A stretch of DNA of 64,000 bases from Bacteroidota bacterium (GTDB taxonomy: Bacteria > Bacteroidota > Bacteroidia > Chitinophagales > Chitinophagaceae), in contig SYIK01000004.1 of NCBI GenBank assembly GCA_005798905.1, positions 28,189-92,188 of the forward strand. The letters are read 5' to 3'. The translations under genes and the position numbers were made by a program. Shown one piece after another: positions 44,901 to 53,838 of this stretch (the first letter of the stretch is position 1; each line of letters begins with the position of its first letter). Below the pieces are notes generated by a model. That model made no database searches and was not told the origin of the DNA. It saw only the letters and a list, made by a program, of their open reading frames with translations.

Positions 44901-45552
44901 ATTGATACGTAAGTGGTTCTAATTCTTTTACGGTTCCAACAGATGTTTTAATTAGCAACTCTTTTTGTTTGATTTCTAATTTATCAACTCCGGAATAGCG
45001 AAGAACTAATTGATTCAAATCTGCTCCAGGCCAAACTATCAATTCATATTTCAAACTGCCGGCTTCGGTGTAATAATGTAAATCAATTTTTTCATAAATG
45101 TTTTTTAATGTTATTCCTTGAAAAATTTTGCACCCACTTTTCCACTTCGTTGAATCATTTCCAACAAAATAATTATTATACGTATCGAGCGGCTTATCGG
45201 GCAAAATTTTCGCATTTTCTGATGACCCTAAAAATTCCACATTATAACTATGCGAACGAAGTAGTAAATCATTTTCTGTTTGTTTATTTTTTACACCATG
45301 CCCATGTGCAATTTCTTGTACTCGTTTCAAATCTTCTTCATTGTGTTGCAAAACCGTAAACCCATTGGAACGAATAAAAAAAGCTCCTGCAGGAATATTG
45401 GATTTGTACATCACGCGATTATCCCACTGCCCTTTGTTTTCAATAAATTCAATATTGCCGAACTGTGCAAAAATTGCATTCGAGCAGCCGATGAGTGCAG
45501 TTAGTAAAAATGTAAATTTTCGATTCAAGTTTTTATTTCTAATATAACGCAA
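41938..45552 (-). CDS. Giant secreted PKD/SBBP protein with gliding-motility C-terminal domain (type B T9SS cargo)
   Basis: 1204 residues with an N-terminal signal peptide (NRKFTFLLTALIGCSNAIFAQ). Order by eye: an N-terminal domain about 30-255 (FIENKGQWDNRVMYKSN), a beta-propeller-like region of SBBP repeats about 265-740 (units such as IYSTYIGGTGNEQPHSLVAD with DAAGNVIIAGRT), four PKD-type domains about 780-1110 (each with the YxWNFGDGS / FKWDFGDGSP / FQWNFGDGNTS / FKWIFGDGDS motif), and the CHU_C/gliding-motility domain about 1115-1204 (NAFSPNSGDVNSKIFVKGFG, WNRWGNKVFEST, GWDGKYK, PMDVYVYTLDV). Probably surface displayed or adhesive. No ATG opens the gene; TTG at 45552 or 45528 could start it. 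Confidence 0.93.
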   Translation of the reverse strand: MRYIRNKNLNRKFTFLLTALIGCSNAIFAQFGNIEFIENKGQWDNRVMYKSNIPAGAFFIRSNGFTVLQHNEEDLKRVQEIAHGHGVKNKQTENDLLLRSHSYNVEFLGSSENAKILPDKPLDTYNNYFVGNDSTKWKSGCKIFQGITLKNIYEKIDLHYYTEAGSLKYELIVWPGADLNQLVLRYSGVDKLEIKQKELLIKTSVGTVKELEPLTYQFENNLKKQVACNYFLKGNELRFSVKNYNEKEVLIIDPTLIFSSFSGSTGSNWGYTATYGADGSFYGAGINIESGFPISTGAFQTTWGGGTGNTAADISIIRLSPNGVNRIYSTYIGGTGNEQPHSLVADAAGNVIIAGRTNSPNYPTTGTPFSSGGAYDIVVTKLNATGMAIIGSKKIGGNGDDGVNIDPDRNGANSLQQNYGDDGRSEVILDGAGNIYVASCSQSTNFPVTAGAFQTTFGGLPGIQDGIVLKMDPNVTSLIFASYLGGIGNDAGYVLAHAPAGNIFVAGGTASADFPGNHSGTIGTSFQGGIADGFIAEISNNGSSIIRSTFLGTSSTDQIFGIQFDQSGALYVVGQTRGTWPIINAVYNNGTAPQFIAKLQSNLSSYIYSTTFGRPAATPNISITAFLVDNCENVYVSGWGGDINPTGTPPNPYQSSLTTGLPFTPDAIQTTTDGNDFYFFVLKKNAASQLFGSFFGQSGGSIPDHVDGGTSRFDKQGVIYQAVCGNCGGGPVFPTTPGVWSPANGAGAAGGCNLAMIKISFDFAGVEAGVQSSIGGVPRDTAGCTPLTVSFIDTIANAVKYYWNFGDGSSVLITSTPNTIHTYNSIGLYQAMLIAEDSTTCNIRDTSYVSILVGDLVAFLDFDPVKLLPCDSLKYRFDNLSIAPAPRPFSAQSFKWDFGDGSPILVTGTASVFHSYMAPGSYNVQLILVDTGYCNSPDTLRKTISIAPLVVAQFSAPASGCVPFTAQFTNTSIAGQTFQWNFGDGNTSIATNPVNTFTSTGTFIVTLIANDPNTCNISDTLTRSITIHPNAVANFSFLPNLPIENTPIVFTNLSSVDAVNFKWIFGDGDSLLTNSRLPVSHLYQSTETFNVCLIATNAMGCGDTTCFAVSALVVTSVDVANAFSPNSGDVNSKIFVKGFGITKMKFIVWNRWGNKVFESTNQNNGWDGKYKNVLQPMDVYVYTLDVEFFDGTKTTKKGDITLIR

Positions 45553-45575
45553 AAAAAGAAGAGATGTTTTATCGG

Positions 45576-47687
45576 TTAAGAAATTTTACTCCATTCTGTT
45601 TTTCCTTGTTTTTGTAAAAATTGTTTTAGCAATAAATTTTCTTCAGTTATTAGTTCCGGATCATTTTCTGCAATCTTAAATGCAAAATCTTTTGCCAAAT
45701 CTAACAGTGCTTTATCTTCGACTATGTTTGCCAACTTAAAGTTTAATATTCCACTTTGACGTGTCCCTCCAATATCACCAGGGCCGCGTATTTCCAAGTC
45801 TTTTTCGGCAATTAAAAAACCGTCATTTGTCGATGTCATTATTTTCATTCGTTCTTTTGCATCGGTACTAATTTGGGTTCCTGTCAACAAAATACAATAA
45901 CTCTGTTCCGATCCACGCCCAACTCTTCCGCGCAATTGATGCAATTGTGATAAGCCAAATTTTTCTGCGCTTTCTATTATCATTACAGAAGCATTGGGAA
46001 CATCAACCCCAACTTCAATAACCGTGGTTGAAACCATTATTTGTGTTTCGCCTTTTATAAAACGATCCATGTTGGTCTGTTTTTGAATCGGTTTTTGTTG
46101 ACCGTGCACCATGCTTATCCAATAGTTCGGTTCCGGAAACCAAGCTTTAATATTTTCAAATCCACGCATTAAATTTTCATAATCTAATTTTGAAGATTCT
46201 TCAATCAATGGGAAAACGATATAAACTTGTCTCCCTTTTTCAATTTCTGATTTTAAAAAGTGCATCACTTTTGGCCGTAATGTTTCTAAGCGATGAACGG
46301 TAGTGATGAGCTGTCTTCCGGGAGGCAATTCGTCAATCACACTGTAATCAAGTTCGCCATAAGCTGTCATCGCCAAAGTTCTCGGAATGGGTGTGGCAGT
46401 CATTACAAGTACATGTGGAAGCGGGTTACTTTTTTCCCACAATTTTGCGCGTTGTGCTACACCAAATTTGTGTTGTTCGTCCACTATCGCCAAACCAAAT
46501 TTTGCAAACTGAACTTCTTTTTCAATTACCGCATGTGTGCCAATAAGAATATTTAAAACCCTGTTTTTCAATTCTTCAATTATTGTTTTTCTTGCAGCAG
46601 TTTTTGTAGAACCGGTTAGAATGGCAATAGGCACATTCATTCCTTTCAACAATTTAGAAATGTTATGAAAGTGCTGCTGAGCAAGCACTTCGGTGGGAGC
46701 CATCAAACAACTTTGATAGCCATTATCAGCAGCAATCAACATTGCCAACAAAGCAACAATTGTTTTGCCACTTCCCACATCGCCTTGTAACAATCGATTC
46801 ATTTGTGTACCAGTTGCAGTATCCAATCGCAATTCTTTTACAACTCTTTTTTGCGCATCGGTTAATGTAAATGGTAATTGGTTTTTATAAAACGAATTAA
46901 ATAAATCTCCAACTTTTGCAAATACAACTCCTTTGGAAAAATGATGCCGTTCCGATTTTAATAATTGTACACGCAATTGAGATAAAAAAAGTTCTTCGAA
47001 TTTTAATCGTTTTACCGCTGCTTCGTATTGTACTTTATTTTCAGGAAAATGTATTTGCAAAAAAGCGTTGTATCTACTTATTAAATTCAAATCGGATAAA
47101 ATACTCACTGGTATATTTTCGAAGATTTTTTTTTCATCTAAAAGTTTGAACAATTGCTGCGTTAATTTTCCGATTTGTCTTCCGCCAAGTGCTCTCGATT
47201 TTAATTTTTCGGTTGTTGGATAAATTGGTTCAAGAAAATTTTTTCCTTCCATTAATTCTTTTGTCAATACTTCAATTTCCGGATGAACAATTTGCGGATG
47301 GCTTTGAAAAAAACTCACTTTCCCGTACACCAAATAATTTTCATTGAGCTGCAACATTTTCTGAATCCAAGTCAATCCTTGAAACCAGACTAATTCCAAC
47401 GTTCCTGTTTTATCTTTTACTTGCGCAACAAGCCGTTTGGCTTTTTTTTCGCCAATTATTTTAAAAGAAATTATTGTACCTGCAAATTGAAAATAATCGG
47501 TATCGAAATTTAGCTGCGAGATTGAATTCACTTTTGTCCGATCGATATGTCGAAACGGAAAATGATTCAGTAAATCATTAAAAGTAAAAATGCCCAATTC
47601 CTTTTGCAACATTTCGGAACGCTGAGGCCCCACGCCTTTTAAATATTCAATGGGACTAAAAAGTATATCTGCAACAGGCACTTTCAA
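45576..47687 (-). CDS. recG: ATP-dependent DNA helicase RecG
   Basis: Branch-migrates Holliday junctions and regresses stalled forks. The N-terminal wedge/OB region spans about 1-250 (VGPQRSEMLQKELGIFTFNDLLNHFPFR), then the helicase core: Walker A GDVGSGKTIVALL (about 305), motif II DEQH in IVDEQHKFGVAQR (about 401), motif III TATPIPRTLAMT, and the RecG-specific QLRGRVGRG near 585. Length 703 is normal. No ATG is available; the gene starts with TTG at 47687 or GTG at 47681, only a few nucleotides after a TATTTTTG box. It is divergent from the tryptophanase locus. Confidence 0.95.
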   Translation of the reverse strand: MKVPVADILFSPIEYLKGVGPQRSEMLQKELGIFTFNDLLNHFPFRHIDRTKVNSISQLNFDTDYFQFAGTIISFKIIGEKKAKRLVAQVKDKTGTLELVWFQGLTWIQKMLQLNENYLVYGKVSFFQSHPQIVHPEIEVLTKELMEGKNFLEPIYPTTEKLKSRALGGRQIGKLTQQLFKLLDEKKIFENIPVSILSDLNLISRYNAFLQIHFPENKVQYEAAVKRLKFEELFLSQLRVQLLKSERHHFSKGVVFAKVGDLFNSFYKNQLPFTLTDAQKRVVKELRLDTATGTQMNRLLQGDVGSGKTIVALLAMLIAADNGYQSCLMAPTEVLAQQHFHNISKLLKGMNVPIAILTGSTKTAARKTIIEELKNRVLNILIGTHAVIEKEVQFAKFGLAIVDEQHKFGVAQRAKLWEKSNPLPHVLVMTATPIPRTLAMTAYGELDYSVIDELPPGRQLITTVHRLETLRPKVMHFLKSEIEKGRQVYIVFPLIEESSKLDYENLMRGFENIKAWFPEPNYWISMVHGQQKPIQKQTNMDRFIKGETQIMVSTTVIEVGVDVPNASVMIIESAEKFGLSQLHQLRGRVGRGSEQSYCILLTGTQISTDAKERMKIMTSTNDGFLIAEKDLEIRGPGDIGGTRQSGILNFKLANIVEDKALLDLAKDFAFKIAENDPELITEENLLLKQFLQKQGKTEWSKIS

Positions 47688-47698
47688 TTCGTTTACTA

Positions 47699-47706
47699 CA
47701 AAAATA
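47699..47706 (-). promoter_or_regulatory. Promoter -7 box for recG
   Basis: Exact TATTTTTG on the minus strand, 11 nt upstream of the TTG start; the recG and tnaA promoters lie back to back within about 50 nt. Confidence 0.6.
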
Positions 47707-47738
47707 CTGATCTCGTTCTAAGATTGATTTGATTAGTT

Positions 47739-47746
47739 TACTTTTG
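47739..47746 (+). promoter_or_regulatory. Promoter -7 box of the tnaA leader
   Basis: Exact TACTTTTG. Transcription would begin about 13 nt before the small leader ORF at 47765 and leave a leader of roughly 125 nt ahead of tnaA. Confidence 0.55.
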
Positions 47747-47764
47747 AATCTCCTAATTCTACTT

Positions 47765-47803
47765 ATGAATATTTGGAAAAATATTATTCGAAAGCCTTCG
47801 TAA
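47765..47803 (+). CDS. Possible Trp-containing leader peptide of tnaA
   Basis: A 12-codon ORF, MNIWKNIIRKPS, between the presumed promoter and tnaA, with one Trp (position 4), two Lys and a Pro near the end. Proteobacterial TnaC leader peptides also carry one critical Trp and a C-terminal Pro, and W-x-N-I-x-x-K is shared with the E. coli peptide; the Asp that matters in E. coli TnaC is not present. The ORF could be chance in A/T-rich DNA. The stop codon overlaps the palindrome at 47801-47817. No SD-like sequence is visible. Confidence 0.35.
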   Translation: MNIWKNIIRKPS

Positions 47804-47817
47804 TTGCAATGCAATTA
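47801..47817. promoter_or_regulatory. 17-nt palindrome in the tnaA leader
   Basis: TAATTGCAATGCAATTA: perfect 8-bp arms around a single central A, 59 nt upstream of the tnaA ATG. It could be an operator or an RNA hairpin; stem stability as RNA would be modest. Confidence 0.5.
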
Positions 47818-47875
47818 TTTCTCCTTTCCATTTACAATTATTCTACTAAAAAATATTTTCACTAAAAATTAATGT

Positions 47876-49252
47876 ATGAAAACAATAATTGAACCATTCA
47901 AAATAAAATCGGTTGAACCCATTTATTTCAACACAAAAGAAGAACGTGCTGAGATTTTAGAAAATGCATCTCATAATCCTTTTCTTATTCGCTCGGCTGA
48001 TGTACTCATTGATCTTTTGACCGACAGTGGAACAAGTGCTATGAGTAGCGAACAGTGGGCGGGAATTATGAAAGGTGATGAATCGTATGCTGGTAGTCCA
48101 AGTTTTTTTCATTTCGAAAAAACTGTGAAAGAAATTACCGGCATGCCCATTGTAATGCCAACCCATCAAGGAAGAGCAGCAGAAAAAATATTATTCAACA
48201 TACTTGGTGGAAAAGGAAAATATTTTGTAAGCAATACCTTGTTCGATACTACAAGAGCAAATATTGAATTTTCGGGTGCCGAAGGCGTGGATCTTTTGTG
48301 CGAAGAAGGAAAACGAACAACAATCCCCTCTCCATTTAAAGGAAATATGGATACAGTTGCTTTGAAACAATTTATTTTAGAAAAAGGAGCAAGCAATATT
48401 CCACTTTGCCTAATTACGGTTACTAATAATTCAGGCGGTGGCCAACCTGTAAGTATGCAAAATATTAGAGAAGTGAAAAAAATATGTGTTGAAAATAATA
48501 TCCCATTATTTATTGATGCTTGTCGTTTTGCCGAAAATTGCTACTTTATAAAAATGCGTGAAAAAGAATTTGCTAATACAACAGTTGAAAATATTGCAAA
48601 AGAACTTTTTTCATATGCCGATGGTTGTACGATGAGTGCTAAAAAAGATGCATTTGCAAATATTGGTGGATTTCTTGCAATGCACAATGAAGCGCTAGCA
48701 CAACAGTGCAGAAATCTTTTAATAATTACAGAAGGGTTTCCAACTTACGGCGGACTTGCAGGAAGAGATTTGGAAGCAATTGCAATTGGATTGAAAGAAG
48801 TAATGGATGAACATTATTTGCAATATCGGATTCGCAGTATTGAATATTTGACAAATAAATTAATAGCTGCCGGTGTTCCTGTAATTCAACCTGCTGGCGG
48901 CCATGCTGTATATATTGATGCAAAAGAATTTCTTGACCATATTCCTGTTGAACAATATCCCGGACAAGCATTAGTTTGTGCGCTGTATTTGGAAGGCGGC
49001 ATTCGAAGTGTAGAAATTGGATCGTTGATGTTTGGGAAATATGATTCAAACGGAAAACTAATTCCTGCACAAATGGAACTCGTTCGACTTGCAATTCCAA
49101 GAAGAGTTTATACGCAAAGCCATATTGATTATGTTGCAGAAGTTATTATTGAAGTATTTGAAAATAGAAAAAAAATAAATGGCCTATTAATTACGGAAGA
49201 AGCAAAAATGTTGCGACATTTTACTGCAAAACTTGCTCCTATTAATAATTGA
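47876..49252 (+). CDS. tnaA: Tryptophanase (beta-eliminating lyase)
   Basis: PLP enzyme splitting L-tryptophan to indole, pyruvate and ammonia. The family layout is clear: [12 protein letters not shown] (about 45-56), PTHQGRAAE, the Asp/Arg PLP-ring pair in FIDACRFAENCYF, and the PLP-Lys in [13 protein letters not shown] (K of the MSAKK run). Specificity residues point to tryptophan: SVEIGS has Ile where tyrosine phenol-lyase has Arg (SMERG), and the C-terminal block reads RHFTAKL as in E. coli TnaA, against RFFxARF in tyrosine phenol-lyase. FDTTRAN also resembles tryptophanase. 458 residues is normal. A permease gene is not adjacent. Its relative tpl lies 12 kb downstream. Confidence 0.9.
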   Translation: MKTIIEPFKIKSVEPIYFNTKEERAEILENASHNPFLIRSADVLIDLLTDSGTSAMSSEQWAGIMKGDESYAGSPSFFHFEKTVKEITGMPIVMPTHQGRAAEKILFNILGGKGKYFVSNTLFDTTRANIEFSGAEGVDLLCEEGKRTTIPSPFKGNMDTVALKQFILEKGASNIPLCLITVTNNSGGGQPVSMQNIREVKKICVENNIPLFIDACRFAENCYFIKMREKEFANTTVENIAKELFSYADGCTMSAKKDAFANIGGFLAMHNEALAQQCRNLLIITEGFPTYGGLAGRDLEAIAIGLKEVMDEHYLQYRIRSIEYLTNKLIAAGVPVIQPAGGHAVYIDAKEFLDHIPVEQYPGQALVCALYLEGGIRSVEIGSLMFGKYDSNGKLIPAQMELVRLAIPRRVYTQSHIDYVAEVIIEVFENRKKINGLLITEEAKMLRHFTAKLAPINN

Positions 49253-49279
49253 AATAAATTTATTTTTTAGAATTCTTAA

Positions 49280-50212
49280 TCAAAAGAACTTTGATTCAAT
49301 AACTTCTTTAATCGTTTTTTCTACGCCTTCTTCTAATTTTATTTTTGGTTGCCATCCAAGTTTTGCAAGTCGAGATACATCCAATAATTTTCGAGGAGTT
49401 CCGTCTGGTTTTGTATTGTCAAAAACAATTTTTCCTTCATAGCCCACTTTTTTAGCAATCAAAATTGCCAACTCCGAAATGCTACAATCAAGCCCCCAAC
49501 CGATATTTATGATTTCTTTTTCATTGTAATTTTGCATCAAATAAAAACAAGCAGCTGCTAAATCATCTACATGTAAAAATTCGCGTCGCGGATTTCCTGT
49601 TCCCCAAACAACAACTTCCGATTCGTTGTTTCTTTTTGCTAAAATAAATTTTCGAATCAATGCCGGAAATACATGTGAATTTTCGAAATGATAATTATCA
49701 TTGGGCCCGTACAAATTTGTGGGCATTGCCGAAATAAAATTACAACCATATTGCGCTCGATAACTATTGCATAGTTCTATCCCTGCAATTTTAGCAATGG
49801 CATAAGGCTGATTCGTGTATTCCAATTCACCCGTCAATAAAGAATTTTCGCTTAAAGGTTGTGCTGCAAACTTTGGATAAATGCAAGATGAACCAAGAAA
49901 GAGTAATTTTTTTATTTTATGTAAATAAGAAGTGTGAATGACATTCGCTTCCATCATCAAATTTTCATAAATAAAATCTGCGCGAAAAGTATTATTTGCA
50001 TGAATGCCGCCAACTTTTGCTGCAGCAAAAAAAACATATTCAGGTTTTTCAATTGCAAAAAAATCATTCACCGCTTGTTGATTTCGCAAATCTAATTCCA
50101 ACGAAGTTTTGGTAATAATGTTTTTGAAGCCTTCATTTTTCAACTTTCGTACAATGGCGCTTCCCGCCATTCCTCGATGGCCTGCGATGTATATTTTAGA
50201 ATTTAATTCCAT
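49280..50212 (-). CDS. fcl: GDP-L-fucose synthase
   Basis: Epimerase/reductase that turns GDP-4-keto-6-deoxymannose into GDP-L-fucose (SDR family). NADP-binding [11 protein letters not shown] (about 11-21), the catalytic Ser in [16 protein letters not shown] (about 107), and the YxxxK pair in YAIAKIAG (about 136-140). [12 protein letters not shown] and [18 protein letters not shown] are family-specific. 310 residues is normal. The gene is the last of the minus-strand glycan operon, 28 nt after gmd, which makes its substrate, so the pair completes GDP-fucose synthesis. Confidence 0.95.
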   Translation of the reverse strand: MELNSKIYIAGHRGMAGSAIVRKLKNEGFKNIITKTSLELDLRNQQAVNDFFAIEKPEYVFFAAAKVGGIHANNTFRADFIYENLMMEANVIHTSYLHKIKKLLFLGSSCIYPKFAAQPLSENSLLTGELEYTNQPYAIAKIAGIELCNSYRAQYGCNFISAMPTNLYGPNDNYHFENSHVFPALIRKFILAKRNNESEVVVWGTGNPRREFLHVDDLAAACFYLMQNYNEKEIINIGWGLDCSISELAILIAKKVGYEGKIVFDNTKPDGTPRKLLDVSRLAKLGWQPKIKLEEGVEKTIKEVIESKFF

Positions 50213-50239
50213 TAAATTAATGATGAATTTTATTTTCTA

Positions 50240-51331
50240 TTAAAACCCGTTTTGCTTTAATAGTTGTTCCTTTTTAAATAATTCAACATCGTTCGCCACC
50301 ATTTCTTTTACCATTGATGCCAATGTGTATTTCGGTTTCCATCCTAATTTTTCTTTTGCTTTGGTTGAATCGCCAATTAATAAATCTACTTCGGTTGGGC
50401 GATGATATTTGGGATCTACTTTTACTACAACTTGTCCAATTTCTACTTTGTAATTACTATTATTTGCAACAACAAATCCTACTTCATTTTCTTGTTCACC
50501 TTTGAATTCAATTTCTATGCTTACTTCCGCAAAACTCATTTTTGCAAAATCGCGAATCGTAGTTGTAACGCCGGTTGCTAAAACAAAATCTTCCGGTTTA
50601 TCTTGTTGCAAAATCAAATACATTCCTTCCACATAATCTTTTGCATGGCCCCAATCGCGCTTTGCATTTAGGTTTCCTAAATAAACACATTTTTCTACCC
50701 CCAATGCAATTTTTGCTGTTGCTCGTGTAATTTTTCTTGTAACAAATGTTTCGCCGCGCAAAGGTGATTCGTGGTTAAATAAAATTCCATTACACGCAAA
50801 CATGTTGTATGCTTCGCGATAATTTACGGTAATCCAATACGCATACAATTTTGCAACGCCATAAGGCGATCGTGGATAAAAAGGTGTTGTTTCCGATTGC
50901 GGAACTGCTTGCACCAATCCATAAAGTTCAGATGTTGATGCTTGGTAAATTTTTGTTTTTTTAGTCATTCCCAATAATCGAACTGCTTCTAAAATTCGCA
51001 GTGTGCCGATGCCATCTGCATTGGCAGTATATTCCGGCGTTTCAAAACTCACATGTACGTGGCTCATTGCCGCAAGATTATAAATTTCATCGGGTTGAAC
51101 TTCCTGTATGATTCGAATCAAATTTGTACTATCGGTTAAATCGCCATAGTGCAATGTCAAATTTCTATTTTCAATATGCGGGTCTTCATAAAGATGATCG
51201 ATTCTTTGTGTATTTAATAAAGAAGCTCTTCTTTTTATTCCGTGAACTTTATAGCCTTTTTCTAAAAGCAACTCTGCTAAATAAGCTCCATCTTGCCCTG
51301 TGATACCAGTTATTAATGCAACTTTTGACAT
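50240..51331 (-). CDS. gmd: GDP-mannose 4,6-dehydratase
   Basis: First committed step to GDP-fucose and related 6-deoxyhexoses. The SDR nucleotide loop is [15 protein letters not shown] (about 8-22), the [11 protein letters not shown] block that is hallmark of Gmd is present, and the active site has STSELYG and [10 protein letters not shown] (YxxxK). [18 protein letters not shown] is also family-specific. The 23-codon upstream extension to 51400 is not supported; the ATG at 51331 (MSKVALITG) is the natural start, giving 363 residues. Fcl follows at 28 nt. Confidence 0.96.
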   Translation of the reverse strand: MSKVALITGITGQDGAYLAELLLEKGYKVHGIKRRASLLNTQRIDHLYEDPHIENRNLTLHYGDLTDSTNLIRIIQEVQPDEIYNLAAMSHVHVSFETPEYTANADGIGTLRILEAVRLLGMTKKTKIYQASTSELYGLVQAVPQSETTPFYPRSPYGVAKLYAYWITVNYREAYNMFACNGILFNHESPLRGETFVTRKITRATAKIALGVEKCVYLGNLNAKRDWGHAKDYVEGMYLILQQDKPEDFVLATGVTTTIRDFAKMSFAEVSIEIEFKGEQENEVGFVVANNSNYKVEIGQVVVKVDPKYHRPTEVDLLIGDSTKAKEKLGWKPKYTLASMVKEMVANDVELFKKEQLLKQNGF

Positions 51332-51433
51332 AAAATAATTAATAAATTTTTGTGAGCTTTTTAATAACCCAAACTCATTTCTTCTTTCAAAAATAAACAA
51401 TTCTACAAGTGGAAAATGTTATTTACAGCAAAT

Positions 51434-53356
51434 CTATTTTACTCTTGCTGTTATTGGAATAATTTTATGCAAACCGCCATCTTCATCCAATTTTGAATAA
51501 ATAGAGTTGTTGCTTAAAAACTGAGGTACCAATTCTTTCATTTTAGCTACTAACTTCATTTCAGAATCTGATTGGTTTGCAAGTTTCAATAATTCTTGAA
51601 ATTGAGATTCGGAAAATGGGATGTTAGGAATTTTAGCTATCAATATTTTATCGTGGTAAGTTTTGATAGTATTTTCTGAATTGTTCAACAATTCTTCGAA
51701 TAGTTTTTCTCCAAAGCGAAGTCCAACAAATTTTATTTTAATATCAATTTCAGGAACCAATCCATGAAGGCGAATCATTTTTTTAGCCAAATCAACAATA
51801 GGTACAGGTTTTCCCATATCAAATAAAAATATTTCACCACCATCCCCCATCGAACCTGCTTCCAAAACTAATTGACAGGCCTCCGGAATCGTCATAAAAA
51901 ATCGAATAATATTTGGATGCGTAACCGTTACGGGCCCCCCTCTTAAAATTTGTTTTTTGAACCGATTCAACACAGAACCATTAGATCCTAAAACATTTCC
52001 GAATCGGGTAGTAATAAATTTGATTTTATTTTCAGATAAATATTTATTGTGCAACGAATGAATATACATTTCTGCAATCCGTTTGGATGCCCCCATTATA
52101 TTGGTAGGGTTTACAGCTTTATCCGTAGAAATAAAAACAAATCGTTGCACATTGTATTTTACGGAAAGATCTGCTAGGATTTTTGTTCCAAATACATTTG
52201 TAATTATTGCTTCAGAAGGACAATTCTCCATCAAAGGAACATGCTTATAAGCAGCAGCGTGATAAATAATTTGTGGCTGAAATCTGATGAACACTTCTTC
52301 AAGCCGTTTTTCATCGGTAACATCACCAAGAAATGGTGTATACTTGCATTGCACTTGCAGATCTCCTAATTCCAACTCCAATAAATGTAATGGTGTTTCT
52401 GCTTGATCGAATAAAATAATATTTTCTGGGTTTAGCTTTGTTAATTGGCGTACAATTTCACTTCCAATTGATCCTGCTGCTCCGGTAACCAAAATCCGTT
52501 TCCCTTTAATTTGACTTCCTAATGTTTCATTATCAATAAAAATTGGATCTCTTTCTAATAATTGTTCAATTTTTATTGCTTGTATTTGATTTTTTGCTAA
52601 TTGTCCATTTATCCATTTTTCGAGCGGAGGAACAGTCAAAACTGTAATTTTATTCTCGAGACAAAAATCAACTATTTTGGTCTTTGTTTCTGCTATTAAA
52701 TCATGTGCGGTAATAACAATCTCATCAATTTTGTATTTTTCAACTAACATTTGTATGTCTTCTGACAAATAAATATATCTCCCATCTACAAACTTTCCTG
52801 TTTTATGTTCGTTATCATCTAAAAAAGCCAATACTTTTATTTGTAAACTTCGATCACCTTCCAAAATACGCTTGGTTGCCATCCCTAACTCTCCCGCACC
52901 ATATATGATTACATTTTTACGAACCAAGTTATAGGTACGAAAGTAATTGAAGGTATATTTTATAGTAACCCTATACGAAACCAAAAACAAAAAACAGAAT
53001 AAGGAATAAATGAGTAGGAAACTATTTGAAAAAACCAATTCATTTCCTCCAACACTTTTTGTTATCAAAGAGATAAAAAGAAGTACAAACGCAGCAACTA
53101 TAAGTGAATAACTTATGCGCACTGCGTCTTGAATACTTGTAAAACGAATGATGCCTGATGATGTTTTGAAAGAAAGAAAAACAAGTGTATTCGCAATCAA
53201 TACAATTGCTAAATTGTTTAATAAGTCATTGAAATTTATCCCCTTCAAAACAAAGTTGTACTTAATCAAATAAGAAAATAAAAAAGCAAAAGAGCAAATG
53301 GAAAGATCAATTAAAAAGATAACCCACTTCGGTACAATATTTACTTTAGTGAACAT
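51434..53356 (-). CDS. Membrane-anchored nucleoside-diphosphate-sugar 4,6-dehydratase (PglF/CapD/WbpM type)
   Basis: Four membrane segments in residues 10-135, then a first Rossmann-like domain with GAGELGMATKRIL (about 149-162) and a second SDR domain with TGAAGSIGSEIVRQL (about 292-306). The active site has the variant triad of this class: STDKAVNP followed by NIMGASK, with Met in place of the usual Tyr. HAAAYKHVPLMENCPSEAI and RFGNVLGSNGSVLNRF are class signatures. The likely substrate is UDP-GlcNAc, giving UDP-2-acetamido-2,6-dideoxy-4-keto-glucose as precursor of bacillosamine, FucNAc or QuiNAc. 640 residues is typical. It follows the wzz stub after 161 nt of non-coding DNA. Confidence 0.93.
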   Translation of the reverse strand: MFTKVNIVPKWVIFLIDLSICSFAFLFSYLIKYNFVLKGINFNDLLNNLAIVLIANTLVFLSFKTSSGIIRFTSIQDAVRISYSLIVAAFVLLFISLITKSVGGNELVFSNSFLLIYSLFCFLFLVSYRVTIKYTFNYFRTYNLVRKNVIIYGAGELGMATKRILEGDRSLQIKVLAFLDDNEHKTGKFVDGRYIYLSEDIQMLVEKYKIDEIVITAHDLIAETKTKIVDFCLENKITVLTVPPLEKWINGQLAKNQIQAIKIEQLLERDPIFIDNETLGSQIKGKRILVTGAAGSIGSEIVRQLTKLNPENIILFDQAETPLHLLELELGDLQVQCKYTPFLGDVTDEKRLEEVFIRFQPQIIYHAAAYKHVPLMENCPSEAIITNVFGTKILADLSVKYNVQRFVFISTDKAVNPTNIMGASKRIAEMYIHSLHNKYLSENKIKFITTRFGNVLGSNGSVLNRFKKQILRGGPVTVTHPNIIRFFMTIPEACQLVLEAGSMGDGGEIFLFDMGKPVPIVDLAKKMIRLHGLVPEIDIKIKFVGLRFGEKLFEELLNNSENTIKTYHDKILIAKIPNIPFSESQFQELLKLANQSDSEMKLVAKMKELVPQFLSNNSIYSKLDEDGGLHKIIPITARVK

Positions 53357-53402
53357 ATTTGTTTATGGTTTGATTTTGATTTAAAGCTGAAAATTCCTTT
53401 AC

Positions 53403-53417
53403 AACTTTAGTAAAGTT
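53403..53417. promoter_or_regulatory. Palindrome upstream of the capD-like gene
   Basis: AACTTTAGTAAAGTT: perfect 7-bp arms with one central G, 47 nt upstream of the start at 53356. The AACTTTAGT word is shared with the palindrome at 14202-14217, so a common binding protein is conceivable but unproven. Confidence 0.35.
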
Positions 53418-53517
53418 ATTATTAAATACGCTTACTAAAAAAACAAATTGTTTATCGTTTTTAATAGTATCTGAAAACCAATAGAAAAAAATCAGAAAAT
53501 TATTTGTTCTCCGTTTT

Positions 53518-53838
53518 TCAATTCATCGTTTTTGTTGCAGCTCCACTATTTTCTTTCCACCATTTTTTGGCAGTTAGAAAAAGTACAGCCAAAAACCCTG
53601 CAATAAAACCACCCATTATCAGAAATTGCAATTTGCTTTTTTTATTTTTTTTCAATGGTGTTTGTATTTCATCAACAACTTGAATAACCGGGGTTTCTTG
53701 CGTTAAAGATGCTTTTTGAATTTCTAAATTTTTTACAACTTCAGCATAAATTGTTGCCAACATTGTTTTATCACGTGAGGAAATTTCTCTCCCCACTGCA
53801 GCACTTCTAAAAGACGGGTTAATAATCGAACTCTGATT
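53518..53838 (-). pseudogene. C-terminal stub of a resident wzz-like chain-length regulator
   Basis: About 106 residues in frame, preceded by an in-frame stop codon (TAA at 53839-53841). The content matches the end of a GNVR/Wzz protein: LATIYAEVVKNLEIQKASL, then ETPVIQVVDE, a Lys-rich stretch, and a C-terminal membrane helix (LIMGGFIAGFLAVLFL) ending AKKWWKEN. The complete Wzz next door ends in a related but clearly different sequence (STMYGELFKNLELSRTL ... QPLIQLIDQP ... RRWWKTQ). A GTG at 53796 could start a 92-residue product, but everything upstream of the GNVR end is missing. It is best read as the remnant of the original wzz. Confidence 0.8.

Noticed and set aside
51332..51400. Upstream extension of gmd by 23 codons
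   Set aside because: Sequence [11 protein letters not shown]... has no counterpart in the family; the ATG at 51331 gives the standard N-terminus.
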